From Rhodobiaceae bacterium UBA7804 (GTDB lineage: Bacteria; Pseudomonadota; Alphaproteobacteria; Parvibaculales; Parvibaculaceae), in NCBI GenBank assembly GCA_002480495.1, contig DLCG01000008.1, positions 218,635 through 282,634 on the forward strand: a stretch of 64,000 nucleotides of DNA, written 5' to 3'. The notes beneath the pieces are model-generated. The model worked only from the letters and a program-made list of their open reading frames with translations, made no database searches and was not told the DNA's origin. The translations under genes were made by a program, and so were the position numbers. Numbering within the stretch: the stretch's first letter is position 1; each line of letters starts with the position of its first letter. This document shows, piece by piece, positions 41,376-50,934 of this stretch.

Positions 41376-43694
41376 TCAAATTTTGCCCGCGGCACGCCCG
41401 GCAGCCCTCGCCCGCGCATTTTCCATGATCCTCATTACGGGCGGCAGCATCAACCAATCGATAAAGAGGTTGGACATGATGACCAGCGCTGTCATCGCCC
41501 CGAGCGAGCGATTGACCTCGAAGCCCGAGAAGACCAGCGTTCCAAAGCCGATGGTGAGCGAGACCGTAATGACCAGCATGGCGACACCGACAGTCGCGAA
41601 AACATGGTTTATGGCCCCTTCCGGGTCGAGCCCACGCTCTCGCGCCTGTTGATACATCAACAAGAAGTAGATCGTATCGTCGACAACAAGACCGATAGTC
41701 ATGGCAGTGACCACGGAGGCCGCGAGCCCTATGTCCTGATAGAGCAGTCCCCAGAGGCCGAAACCCACAAGCGAGGGCAGCATATTCAGGAGAATGCTGA
41801 GCGCACCATAAACCGGACTCCTCAGAGCAAGCCCCACAACCACGGCAATGACGAGTACGGAAACAAGCGTCGCCACCATCATGGAACGTATATTCACGCC
41901 GGACAGATTCGCGAAAAGGACATTGATTCCTGTCGCTTCAGCCTGCATTTCCGAAGGTAGATTCGTCGCAAGCCAGTTCGTGGCCCTCTCGTCCAGATCA
42001 CGAATCTCGCTGGACGTCATCTCCCGCAATATCGCCGTTACTCGGCTCGACGAGCGGCTGACGTTGATCTGACCGTTCAATGAAACGCCATATGGCAGGG
42101 AAAGTTCGTAGAGCAGGAAGTATTGAGCGATTGTTTCCCTGTCGTTGGGCATCCCGTCGTCCAGCCTGCTCCCGGCATGCATCGCCTCATGCACGCGACG
42201 CGTTATCTCGGGTATTGCGATCACGCTCACCACACCCGGTTGTCCACGAAGCCATGCTTCGAAGTCGGCCAGTTTTTCCTGATAGCCCGGTTCGAAAACA
42301 CCACCATCCCTGCCCGAACCAATATCGAACTCTACAATATTGAGGCCCGTCAGGTTTTGTTCCGCAAAATCAGAATCCTGCCGATATTCGAAGCGTGTGT
42401 CGAAGTAGCGGGCGAAATCATCATCAAGACGAATTTCCCCAAGCCATACCGCACAGGAAACAACAATGACGCCGCAGAGGAAAAAGAGCTGCCGGTAATA
42501 GCGGTTCACGAAACGACCGAGCAGAATCATCACATGCTCGGATCGCTGCACTGCCGGACGAAGGGGCATTAGAGACAGCAAGGCCGGAAGCCATGTGAAC
42601 GTGAAGAAATAGGCGAGAAAGATGCCGACGACCACAACGTTTCCCTGCTGGCGAAGCGGCGGTGCATCCGCCAGGTTCATCGCGAGAAATCCAACCATCG
42701 TAGTCGCGTTGGTGAGGGTAACCGGCCAGAGATTCATCGAGACTGCCTCGGCGATCGCCTCGTGACGCGAAAGCCCCCGCCCAAGCGCTCCTAGCGCCGT
42801 CGTTACGATTCGTACTGCCGCCGCCATGTTCACGGTCATGATGATGATGGGGCATGCGACCGTACCGGTGTTGATCTCATAGCCGTACCACCCGGCAAGC
42901 CCCATGGCGGCAGCGCTCGAAAGTCCGAGCAACGAAAGGATCGCAATGCTGGGCAGGACCGCACGCACGAAGACGAACATAACGATGGCGGTGATCACAA
43001 GACTGATCGGGATCAGCACCTTTACATCGCTCATCGCGGCCTCGGAAAAGGTTGCCATGAGCATCACATTGCCGGTGAGCTTCACCTCCATGCCCGGATG
43101 TTCCGCTTCGAACTTTTCGGCAAGCGCCCTGGAAGCAGCCACAATTTCCTGAACTTCCGCGGATGCTTCTTGAGGCAGGTTGAAATTGACCAGCACCCCC
43201 GTGGTCCGCGCGTCATCCGAGATCAGCCTGTTTCGGACGAGCGGATCGGAAAGCGCAATACGCTCGATCTCGTCAGCTTCCATCGGCGAAACATTACCTG
43301 GCTCCGGCACGAGGTCCGCGACCGCAAAGCTGTCGGCATCCGCCGTCACACGGGGAAAGTTCGTCAGAGCATCCACTCGCGTCGAATGCGGCAGACGCCA
43401 GGCATCGGAAACAAGCTCACCCAGCGCGGCGAGGACGTCCGGCTCGGTAACCTTCCGTCCGCCCGCCCACAGGACCATCAGGACATCGTTGTTCTGTCCG
43501 TATTTCGACTCGAAGTCGCGGAGTTTCGCGAGGTCGGCGCCCTCCGGATTGAAGAAGACGCGCGTGTCATAGGACAGAGTGAACTTGAAGATACCTATGG
43601 CCGAAACAACGAAAATCGCCAGACAAAGGGCGATGGTCAGGCGCGGAAAGCGCAGGACCGGATTTCTCAACTTCTGCATGGATAAGCGCCGCAT
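41376..43694 (-). CDS. RND/MMPL-superfamily exporter
   Basis: The 772-residue membrane protein has a duplicated layout: one helix, a large periplasmic loop (about 40-215), five helices, then the same again. The second repeat carries GLVVDDTIYFLLMYQQAR, the proton-relay segment typical of MMPL/HAE3 exporters. Relatives move lipids, hopanoids or other hydrophobic molecules out of the inner membrane; the substrate is unknown here. ATG at 43694 follows AGGGGGG; ATG at 43679 is an alternative. It lies upstream of, and in the same direction as, the sulfotransferase-glycosyltransferase run. Confidence 0.87.
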   Translation of the reverse strand: MRRLSMQKLRNPVLRFPRLTIALCLAIFVVSAIGIFKFTLSYDTRVFFNPEGADLAKLRDFESKYGQNNDVLMVLWAGGRKVTEPDVLAALGELVSDAWRLPHSTRVDALTNFPRVTADADSFAVADLVPEPGNVSPMEADEIERIALSDPLVRNRLISDDARTTGVLVNFNLPQEASAEVQEIVAASRALAEKFEAEHPGMEVKLTGNVMLMATFSEAAMSDVKVLIPISLVITAIVMFVFVRAVLPSIAILSLLGLSSAAAMGLAGWYGYEINTGTVACPIIIMTVNMAAAVRIVTTALGALGRGLSRHEAIAEAVSMNLWPVTLTNATTMVGFLAMNLADAPPLRQQGNVVVVGIFLAYFFTFTWLPALLSLMPLRPAVQRSEHVMILLGRFVNRYYRQLFFLCGVIVVSCAVWLGEIRLDDDFARYFDTRFEYRQDSDFAEQNLTGLNIVEFDIGSGRDGGVFEPGYQEKLADFEAWLRGQPGVVSVIAIPEITRRVHEAMHAGSRLDDGMPNDRETIAQYFLLYELSLPYGVSLNGQINVSRSSSRVTAILREMTSSEIRDLDERATNWLATNLPSEMQAEATGINVLFANLSGVNIRSMMVATLVSVLVIAVVVGLALRSPVYGALSILLNMLPSLVGFGLWGLLYQDIGLAASVVTAMTIGLVVDDTIYFLLMYQQARERGLDPEGAINHVFATVGVAMLVITVSLTIGFGTLVFSGFEVNRSLGAMTALVIMSNLFIDWLMLPPVMRIMENARARAAGRAAGKI

Positions 43695-43934
43695 GCCCCC
43701 CTGATAGATCCAGCGCGGACCTAAATTGGGGGATTTTGCAAAGAAAGAAAAGCTCCGATTTACCCAAGCTTAACCATAAGCATCTGTCCGGAAACGATGA
43801 TTTAACGCGACTTATGGCATCAAGGAGTGAGGGGCCGGCTATCCGCCGAGTATCAGACCGCCGGTCCAGGGGAAGGAATGGCTGCAAGGCCCTTGTCAGG
43901 AGCGGCAGCCAACTGGGGATCACAGGAACGAGCC

Positions 43935-45260
43935 ATGAGCAATTCGGCGCTCGTCAATCTTGCAACCGTCGGCAGCGATGAACTGCAGGCCATGCCGATG
44001 TCGGTCTTCACGGCAAACCTCGAACACATGTCAGCCGAAGCCGTCGTCCGGTTTCGGCGGATGCGCAAGCTCAGCGCGTCGCAGCGTTCGGCCGTCGAGA
44101 AAATCCTCGCCGAAAAATCCGGTGGCCGGCCCGGACCGAGCGCAGCCGAAAGGGATAGCGCCAAGCAGCCTTCAGACAAGGCGGACAAGAAAAAGCCGAA
44201 AGAAGCCGGATTCTGTATGGAAATATTGCTCCGTGCCATCGCCTGGTGGGAGGGCATGGAGACCGACGATGTGGCGCGCGCAAAAGGCATCAAACGGCGA
44301 AGAAAAAAGAAGAAGGCGCCGGCCGCGAAGCAAATTCAATCCCCAGCCCCCGCAGCAAGCGCGCCCTCTGCCGCGGAAGAGCCGCCGATATCTCTCAGCC
44401 GGCTCGAAATCATTCAGAAGCTCTGGGGAGAAGGGCACAGCCTGCCAGGCGGAGCGGACTTCGCCCTCCGGATAGCCCGCAGTGCAAATTTCAAGCGGCG
44501 CGGACGATTTCTGGACCTCTCGCCGGGCCTCGGCGGAGGTATGCGCGCGGTCGCAGCGAAGTACAATGTCTCGATCCTCGGGATAGAACGGGATCACGAA
44601 CTCGCCGCCGAAGCCCAACGGCTCTCCCAACGGCAGGAGATGCTCGATCAGGCGCCTGTTCATGCCTGCGGACCAGCCGGATTCGAACGCGCCGATTTCA
44701 ATCCGGCGGGCGGTCATTCGGCAATTTTCATGCGTGAAGCCATGTTTCGCTTTCCGGATCGCGAATGGCTTCTGAACGAGATGCGCCGAGGTCTTGAAGA
44801 GGACGGCGCTCTGGTGTTGACCGACTTCGTATTGGCCGAGGGTGTTGGGACCGATGAGCCCGAAGCGCCTGCCCTCGCCGCCTGGCGAATTTCGGAGGGA
44901 CACATCGGTACGCCCTGGACCGAGACCGAATATCGCGAGGCGCTGGCCGCACAAGATTACAAAGTGGAAAGCTTCGAGGACCTGACCTCAGTCTATCTGC
45001 CACATATCCAATCCGCATGGCGGCAACTTCACGATTGCCTGCAAAAAGCCAAACTTCTGCCGGAAACGGCCACCAGATTGATGGAGGAAGGCGCTATATG
45101 GCTCGCACGCAGTCAGGCGCTGGAAACAAAGCAGCTTCGGCTCGTTCTTATTCATGCAAGCCGTGGAAGTGCCGCGGATGATGACGAGGAGCAACCCGAC
45201 GAAACCGACTTCATTCCTGAAAGCACGGACGAAGCAGATGGCCAGGTTTCCCGGGTGTGA
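43935..45260 (+). CDS. Methyltransferase-like protein with basic linker
   Basis: The 441-residue protein has an N-terminal helical part (about 1-110), including AVVRFRRMRKLSASQR. A very basic stretch KGIKRRRKKKKAPAAK near 120-135 and an Ala/Pro/Ser linker follow. The C-terminal domain then shows a SAM-binding-like strand FLDLSPGLGGGMRAVA near 195, ILGIERDHELA and an EDGALVLTDFVL strand. Motif I is LSPGLGGG and not the usual D/E-xGxGxG, so activity is uncertain. The Asp/Glu-rich tail is low in complexity. ATG at 43935 follows AGGAACGAGCC. Divergent from the exporter gene. Confidence 0.68.
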   Translation: MSNSALVNLATVGSDELQAMPMSVFTANLEHMSAEAVVRFRRMRKLSASQRSAVEKILAEKSGGRPGPSAAERDSAKQPSDKADKKKPKEAGFCMEILLRAIAWWEGMETDDVARAKGIKRRRKKKKAPAAKQIQSPAPAASAPSAAEEPPISLSRLEIIQKLWGEGHSLPGGADFALRIARSANFKRRGRFLDLSPGLGGGMRAVAAKYNVSILGIERDHELAAEAQRLSQRQEMLDQAPVHACGPAGFERADFNPAGGHSAIFMREAMFRFPDREWLLNEMRRGLEEDGALVLTDFVLAEGVGTDEPEAPALAAWRISEGHIGTPWTETEYREALAAQDYKVESFEDLTSVYLPHIQSAWRQLHDCLQKAKLLPETATRLMEEGAIWLARSQALETKQLRLVLIHASRGSAADDDEEQPDETDFIPESTDEADGQVSRV

Positions 45261-45458
45261 GGTCGGCAACAATGCCGGTGAAGTGGAGCAGGATATGCAG
45301 CGCACAACGTCGCAGCGGGAAGTCAGACGGCATGTCGAACCGATCCTGGACGCATCCGGGACGCTAAAACGGCACGCTATGACAAGGCTGGAGGACGGAC
45401 CGCTGAGCAAATCAGCGGCTATGCCCCCGCTTGAACGCGAAGGCGACCGCTAGACCCG

Positions 45459-46322
45459 TCACTCGAGGCCTATACCCTCTGGCCCTGCCTCTTCTTCCGT
45501 AGCGGTGCGCTTTTTGTGATAGCGGTAGCGCATGACGGCGAGCGGGATCGACGCGAGGTAAATCGCACAGAGGCCGGTGAATGCAATCCAGGGATAGTTG
45601 AGGATCACCGCCGCGCTCATGCCAACCAGCAGAAGCACGGGCAGGACCATGTCGCGCCGGATGCGCAGCCCCATGCGCTTGCCAGAGAATGTCGGTATCT
45701 GACTGACCATCAGGAAGGCGATGACGAGTACGTGCGCCGCGATCAGGAGCGGTGTCTCCTTCACCCACTCCACGCCGATGAAGGAGAGGTAGAGAGGCAG
45801 CATGACGAGGCCCGCCGCTGCGGGCGATGGCACGCCGACAAAGTAATTCCCGGCCCATGCCGGTTTGTCCGGATCTTCCAGCGCAACATTGAACCGGGCG
45901 AGGCGAAGCGCGCAACAGACGGAAAAGCCAAGGACGGCGATCCAGCCCAGCCCGCCGATATCACCCAGCGACCAGAGATAGAGGATGACGACCGGCGCCA
46001 CGCCGAAGTTCACAAAATCGGTAAGCGAGTCGAGTTCCGCGCCAAAGCGCGTGGAGCCGCGCAACATCCGCGCGATGCGCCCATCCAGCGCATCGAACAC
46101 GGAGGCAATGATGATGGCGGCTACTGCCGCCTCGAAGCGGCCTTCGATAGCAAAGCGGATCGCGGTGAGCCCGGCGCAAAGGGCCAGAACCGTGAGAGAA
46201 TTCGGAACTATCGTGCGCACCGGCAATTGCGAGAAATGGCGCGCCCGGCGCTGCCGCATGGTTTCGCTCACGCGGAAACCCGGTCCCGGACGCGGCTCGA
46301 AAGGTGGAATGGAACCCGCCAT
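45459..46322 (-). CDS. pssA: CDP-diacylglycerol-serine O-phosphatidyltransferase
   Basis: The enzyme makes phosphatidylserine from CDP-diacylglycerol and serine. The 287-residue membrane protein has the CDP-alcohol phosphotransferase signature (DALDGRIARMLRG then FGAELDSLTD, about 90-115) and seven or eight helices. The NSLTVLALCAGLTAIRFA start is typical of alphaproteobacterial PssA. It begins 35 bases after the phosphatidylserine decarboxylase stop, which makes the next product, so the two form a phosphatidylethanolamine operon. Confidence 0.93.
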   Translation of the reverse strand: MAGSIPPFEPRPGPGFRVSETMRQRRARHFSQLPVRTIVPNSLTVLALCAGLTAIRFAIEGRFEAAVAAIIIASVFDALDGRIARMLRGSTRFGAELDSLTDFVNFGVAPVVILYLWSLGDIGGLGWIAVLGFSVCCALRLARFNVALEDPDKPAWAGNYFVGVPSPAAAGLVMLPLYLSFIGVEWVKETPLLIAAHVLVIAFLMVSQIPTFSGKRMGLRIRRDMVLPVLLLVGMSAAVILNYPWIAFTGLCAIYLASIPLAVMRYRYHKKRTATEEEAGPEGIGLE

Positions 46323-46357
46323 CTGGCTCAGTCCTTCAAAAAGCGTCCGCGCTCGAC

Positions 46358-47038
46358 CTAGACATGATGAGGTTCAACCGAAATGGAGTCGGCGAGAACG
46401 GTCTCACCGGCAATCGCCGTCTGGCCCACCGCAACGAGCGGCACGGCTCCCTGCGGAAGATAGACATCGAGCCTGCTGCCAAAACGGATGATGCCGAAGC
46501 GCTCGCCCGCGGCGAGGTCATGCCCTTCCGTCACATCGCAAACGATGCGCCGCGCCACGAGGCCTGCAATCTGAACGACCACGATCTGCTCGCCGTCGGC
46601 GCGTTCGATCACAAGCGAGTTTCGTTCGTTCGCGTCGCTTGCCTTGTCGAGGTCGGCGTTGAGAAACAGGCCCGGACGATAGGCAACGCGTTTGACCTTG
46701 CCCGCAACGGGCGAGCGGTTCACGTGGCAATTGAAAACATTCATGAAGATGCTGACGCGAGTGCGCGTCATGTCGCCCAGCCCAAGCTCTTCCGGGGGCG
46801 AGGCCTCCGTGATCATGTTGACGACGCCATCCGCAGGACTGATGACCAGCCCTTCGCGCGACGGCGTTACCCGATCCGGATCCCGAAAAAAGTAGAGACA
46901 CCAGAGCGTGAGAATGACGCCAAGCCAGCCAAGCGGATTCCAGATCAGAAAGAGGACGACCGTCACGGCGGCGAAGATAACCACCCAGCGGTGCCCCTCG
47001 CGGTGAATCGGCGTCAGTATCGATGTAATGCTATCCAT
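46358..47038 (-). CDS. psd: Phosphatidylserine decarboxylase (short form)
   Basis: The enzyme converts phosphatidylserine to phosphatidylethanolamine. The 226-residue protein is the short alphaproteobacterial type. It has two helices at about 20-55, FNCHVNRSPVAGKVKRVAYRPG, and the self-cleavage site in RFGSRLDVYLP. The serine there becomes the pyruvoyl cofactor when the chain splits into beta and alpha subunits. First gene of the psd-pssA operon. Confidence 0.94.
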   Translation of the reverse strand: MDSITSILTPIHREGHRWVVIFAAVTVVLFLIWNPLGWLGVILTLWCLYFFRDPDRVTPSREGLVISPADGVVNMITEASPPEELGLGDMTRTRVSIFMNVFNCHVNRSPVAGKVKRVAYRPGLFLNADLDKASDANERNSLVIERADGEQIVVVQIAGLVARRIVCDVTEGHDLAAGERFGIIRFGSRLDVYLPQGAVPLVAVGQTAIAGETVLADSISVEPHHV

Positions 47039-47107
47039 CTGGTTATCTTGGCCTTTCAGTCCGGCTTGATCGCTGATTTTGCAGTCTAACGCGACAGCCC
47101 GTCCGGG

Positions 47108-49042
47108 TTAAGCGAATCCCGAATCCGCGGATACAGGCGTGCGTTCCTTTTCCTGCGGTTCTTCAGCTTCCTTGCTTGCGGCAAACAGACGCTCCTCTTC
47201 GAGTTCGGCTTCCTCGCTTTCGCGCTGTCTGTTCCACATCGCCGCATAGGCGCCGCCCCTGCTCAGCAGATCTTCGTGACGGCCGCGCTCGATCACCCTG
47301 CCCGCATCGAGGACAAGAATTTCGTCGGCGTCCACGACGGTCGAGAGGCGATGGGCGATGACGAGCGTCGTGCGATTTCGCGAGATGCCTTTCAGGGCCG
47401 TCTGAATTTCCTTTTCGGTGTGGGTGTCGAGGGCAGAGGTTGCCTCGTCGAGAAGAAGGATCGGCGGATTCTTGAGGATCGTCCGGGCGATGGCCACGCG
47501 CTGTTTCTCGCCGCCCGACAGCTTGAGCCCGCGCTCACCGACGCGCGTCTCGTAGCCCTGCGGCAGGCTTTCGATGAAGCGGCCTATCTGGGCGAGTTCC
47601 GCCGCCTCGCGGACTTCCTCGTCGGTCGCATCCGGACGTCCGTAACGGATGTTGTATCTGATCGTATCGTTGAAGAGGACGGTGTCCTGCGGGACCATGC
47701 CGATGACGGCACGGAGAGAATCCTGCCGGACATCGCGAATGTCCTGACCGTCGATCCTCACTGCTCCTTCCGAGATGTCGTAGAAACGGAAAAGGATGCG
47801 CCCGATCGTCGATTTGCCCGCACCGGACGGGCCGACGATCGCCAGCGTTCCACCAGCAGGCACATGGAAAGACACTCCGTCGAGAATGCGGCGGTCGCTA
47901 TCGTAATAGAACTTCACATCGTCAAAGACGATCTCGCCTCCCGATACCTCGAGCGCAGGGGCACCAGGCTTGTCCTTTATCTCGGCCGGTACCTGCAACA
48001 GGTCGAACATGGTTTCCATGTCGATCAGCGCCTGGCGGATTTCGCGATAGACCGTACCTAGCAGGTTGAGCGGCTGATAAAGCTGGATCAGATAGGTGTT
48101 GATCATCACGAAGGAGCCCACGGTGAGCGCGCCTTGCGCGATGCCGTTCGCCGCCATGAGCATGAGCAGGGTCAGGCCTGTGCTGAAGATCAGCGTCTGC
48201 CCCGTGTTCAACAAGGAAAGCGACGTCGCCGTTCGGATCGCCGCGCGCTCGTAACCCGTCATGGAACGGTCGAAGCGGCGCGTCTCATGCTCCTCGTTGC
48301 CGAAATACTTGACCGTTTCGTAGTTCAGCAGGCTATCCACCGCCTTGGTGTTCGCCTCGGTATCGAGATCGTTCATCTCGCGGCGGAAACGCGTGCGCCA
48401 TTCCGTTACCGCGAAAGTGAATACCATGTAGACGATAACGGTTACGGCCGTGACGACCGAGTACCAGATGTCGAAGGCATAGGCGAGGATGACGCAGACG
48501 AGCACCAGCTCGATGATCGTCGGCACGATGTTGAAGAGCGAAAAGCGCAGCAGAAAGTCGATGCCCTTCGTGCCGCGCTCGATGACACGCGACAGGCCGC
48601 CCGTGCGCCGCTCCAGATGGAACCGAAGCGAGAGCGCATGCAAATGGCGGAAAGTTTCGACTGCAAGTTCGCGCACCGCATTCTGACCAACCTTCGCGAA
48701 GATCGCATCGCGAAGCTGAGCCAGAGCGATCATGAGAATTCTGCCTACGCCATAACCGACGATCAGCATGACCGGGACGACGAGGGCCGCGGCGGCGACC
48801 GTTTCGGGCGACAATGCGTCCACTGCGTATTTGTAGAGGAAAGGCACATAGACGGTGACGCCCTTGGCCGCGACAAGGGCAAGAAGAGCGAAGACGACAC
48901 GCGCACGCAGGTCCGCCCTGCCCTCCGGCCAGAGCCGGGGCAGCATGTTCACGAGAGTCCTGACAGCATTGCGGCCAGCCGGGGACCCGTCCGTCACGGG
49001 ATCGGGACCACCTCGTGAGGCGATTTTCAGTCGGCGTGGCAT
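47108..49042 (-). CDS. ABC exporter, ATM1/HMT1 type
   Basis: This is a 644-residue half-transporter. Six helices span about 45-335, with WRTRFRREMNDLDTEANTKAVDSLLNYETVKYFGNEEHE, a loop typical of Atm1 proteins. The ATPase has Walker A GPSGAGKST, signature LSGGEKQRVAIAR and Walker B ILLLDEATSALD. Atm1 exporters carry glutathione-linked sulfur or metal conjugates. I place the start at the ATG at 49042; an upstream start at 49111 lies inside a terminator hairpin. The C-terminal 40 residues are acidic and low in complexity. Confidence 0.9.
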   Translation of the reverse strand: MPRRLKIASRGGPDPVTDGSPAGRNAVRTLVNMLPRLWPEGRADLRARVVFALLALVAAKGVTVYVPFLYKYAVDALSPETVAAAALVVPVMLIVGYGVGRILMIALAQLRDAIFAKVGQNAVRELAVETFRHLHALSLRFHLERRTGGLSRVIERGTKGIDFLLRFSLFNIVPTIIELVLVCVILAYAFDIWYSVVTAVTVIVYMVFTFAVTEWRTRFRREMNDLDTEANTKAVDSLLNYETVKYFGNEEHETRRFDRSMTGYERAAIRTATSLSLLNTGQTLIFSTGLTLLMLMAANGIAQGALTVGSFVMINTYLIQLYQPLNLLGTVYREIRQALIDMETMFDLLQVPAEIKDKPGAPALEVSGGEIVFDDVKFYYDSDRRILDGVSFHVPAGGTLAIVGPSGAGKSTIGRILFRFYDISEGAVRIDGQDIRDVRQDSLRAVIGMVPQDTVLFNDTIRYNIRYGRPDATDEEVREAAELAQIGRFIESLPQGYETRVGERGLKLSGGEKQRVAIARTILKNPPILLLDEATSALDTHTEKEIQTALKGISRNRTTLVIAHRLSTVVDADEILVLDAGRVIERGRHEDLLSRGGAYAAMWNRQRESEEAELEEERLFAASKEAEEPQEKERTPVSADSGFA

Positions 49043-49112
49043 CCGGTTGCAGTGTCTCCGCTTCAGGCGTCCGCACACAAGCAGGACGCCAACGCATTCC
49101 CATACAAGCAAA

Positions 49113-49140
49113 CGCCCTGCCCGGAAGCCCGGACAGGGCG
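49113..49140 (-). terminator. Rho-independent terminator of the LysM gene
   Basis: CGCCCTG and CAGGGCG (7-bp arms) enclose a CCGG-AAGC-CCGG inner stem with one mismatch. On the minus strand TTTGCTTGT follows directly. It lies 68 bases past the LysM stop and before the ABC gene, so it separates the two units. Confidence 0.65.
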
Positions 49141-49207
49141 CAAGTCCTTACAATAGATAAGCCTTCTCGGCCCGGGGACAACTTTTAGTTTTAGCCGCCC
49201 CCCAGCT

Positions 49208-50173
49208 TCAGCCGCCCTTGGCCGGCGTCTCGAAGACCTGACCCGGATAAATCAGGTTCGGGTCGCGGATCTGGTCCTTGTTGGCCTCGTAAATGACCGT
49301 GTAGCTGAAGCCCGAGCCATAGAGGCGGCGAGCAATGTTCCAGAGGTTGTTGCCCGGCTGAATCACGACCTTGCCTTCCCTGAGGGCTGCCATGACGGCC
49401 TCACGCTCACCCCGCTCGAAGGGTACCTCGACGCGGCCAATGACCTGGCCCGTTTCATCGACCTGATCCACGCGGAGAGCATACTGACCGGGGGCAATGT
49501 CGGTTTCGGGGCTGAGTTCCCAATGACCTGTTTCATCGGCCGTGGTTTCACCGACCAGCTCACCGCCGACGTAGACGCGGACGGTTGCGCCGGCGTCGGC
49601 GCGGCCCGAGATGATCACGTTGCCTTCGTCGTCATAATCCACGGTTTCGAGAACGAGGCTGCCGGCATCCGCAGGGACGCCCGGCCCCTGCAGAACCTTG
49701 CTCGCCTTGCCCGGCTCGCTGCGAACGACAAGCATCTGGCCGTCCTCATTTTCGGGCACGGAAACGGTAACGACCTGCTTGCTGCCGGTCGTGCTGCCGT
49801 CCGGATTGATCGCGGTGATACGAAGTTCGGTGGTGCCCGGCGACAGCGGCTTTTCAAGCACGGCAACCCATTCGCCATTGTCGTCCGCTGTAACCTCGGC
49901 TACCACCTCGCCATTCGCCTTGAGCTGGATGCGCGCGCCAGGAAGGGAACGGCCCGCGGCGAGCGTGGACCCATCGCGCTCCACACGGACGATATCGAAG
50001 GTCGGGATGGAAGGATCTTCCTCTTCCGCGCCCGGCTCCGCCTGCCCGGCAGGTGCTTCCGCCGTCACTTCCGCGGGTACGGTTTCCGTCTCTCCGCGCA
50101 GGAAGAACCACCAGCCGCCCACGAGAAGAAGCAGCGCCACAATGAAGGCGCCGACAATTGCCCCTGTTTTCAT
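49208..50173 (-). CDS. Membrane-anchored protein with Ig-like repeats and a LysM domain
   Basis: This 321-residue protein has an N-terminal helix (5-24, GAIVGAFIVALLLLVGGWWFF), an acidic Ala/Glu linker, and two Ig-like beta repeats. Each repeat has VSA-like patterns with GATV or GARI, ending in DxxGxW (about 55-130 and 155-235). A C-terminal LysM domain (about 270-318: VVIQPGNNLWNIARRLYG through YPGQVFETP) follows. The periplasmic domain should bind peptidoglycan. Its unit ends at a clear terminator. No hydrolase domain is seen. Confidence 0.82.
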   Translation of the reverse strand: MKTGAIVGAFIVALLLLVGGWWFFLRGETETVPAEVTAEAPAGQAEPGAEEEDPSIPTFDIVRVERDGSTLAAGRSLPGARIQLKANGEVVAEVTADDNGEWVAVLEKPLSPGTTELRITAINPDGSTTGSKQVVTVSVPENEDGQMLVVRSEPGKASKVLQGPGVPADAGSLVLETVDYDDEGNVIISGRADAGATVRVYVGGELVGETTADETGHWELSPETDIAPGQYALRVDQVDETGQVIGRVEVPFERGEREAVMAALREGKVVIQPGNNLWNIARRLYGSGFSYTVIYEANKDQIRDPNLIYPGQVFETPAKGG

Positions 50174-50321
50174 TTCCCTGTTTCCTTCCCCGATACGGCT
50201 GTGCCGAAACGGAACAGAACTTCACCATCAGCCTAGACTACCGCGTAGCTTGCAATTACGGCACCAATGTGAAACCTCGCGGGTGATCCAGCGACCATAA
50301 AAACGAGGACGCGTATCTTCC

Positions 50322-50870
50322 ATGAAGCTCTCAAGTCTTTGTGTTTACTGCGGTTCCAGCACCGGCACCGATCCCCACTTCATGGAGGCGGGCGAGGCTT
50401 TCGGGCGGCTGATGGCGAAGTCGAATGTCGAACTCGTCTATGGCGGCGGCGGCATCGGCATCATGGGCGCGGTAGCGCGGGCGGTGCTTGCCGAGGGGGG
50501 CAAGGTGACGGGCATCATCCCGAAATTCCTGACCGAGGTCGAAGTCGAGTTCAAGGAGGTGAGCGAGCTCATCGTCACGGAGAGCATGCATGCCCGCAAA
50601 CAGCTGATGTTCGAGCGTTCTCAAGCATTTGTGGCGCTGCCGGGCGGGATCGGCACCGTCGAGGAGACCATCGAAATGCTCACCTGGGCGCAACTCGGGC
50701 GGCACTCGAATCCGATCATCATCGCGAACCTCAACGGCTTCTGGGACCCGATGATCGAGCTCCTCGACCACATCATCAAGGCAGGTTTCGCGCGCTCGGA
50801 AATCAGGCGCATCTATTCGGTGGTGGACAAGATCGAGGATATCATCCCCCGGATCGAAGCCTCGCTCTGA
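50322..50870 (+). CDS. LOG-family nucleoside 5'-monophosphate phosphoribohydrolase
   Basis: The 182-residue protein has the LOG-family motif PGGIGTVEETIE near residue 110, an N-terminal Rossmann strand CVYCGSSTGTDP and VYGGGGIGIMGAVARAV. Members release free base from 5'-monophosphates (known for cytokinin activation in plants and for AMP in some bacteria). The true substrate in this organism is not known. It is a single gene, divergent from the LysM gene. Confidence 0.88.
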   Translation: MKLSSLCVYCGSSTGTDPHFMEAGEAFGRLMAKSNVELVYGGGGIGIMGAVARAVLAEGGKVTGIIPKFLTEVEVEFKEVSELIVTESMHARKQLMFERSQAFVALPGGIGTVEETIEMLTWAQLGRHSNPIIIANLNGFWDPMIELLDHIIKAGFARSEIRRIYSVVDKIEDIIPRIEASL

Positions 50871-50934
50871 GGATAAGTACGGCCCACCGTCATCGAAACG
50901 TCACACGAACGTCACAAAACTTTTCGCGCCGAAA

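Noticed and set aside
44680..44700. GGATTCGAACG string resembling a tRNA T-loop complement
   Set aside because: It lies in coding sequence of the methyltransferase-like gene and lacks the rest of a tRNA cloverleaf. No tRNA was found in the window.
45261..45458. Small open frame (71 codons) overlapping the end of the methyltransferase-like gene
   Set aside because: No ribosome binding site and no recognisable protein features; left as intergenic.
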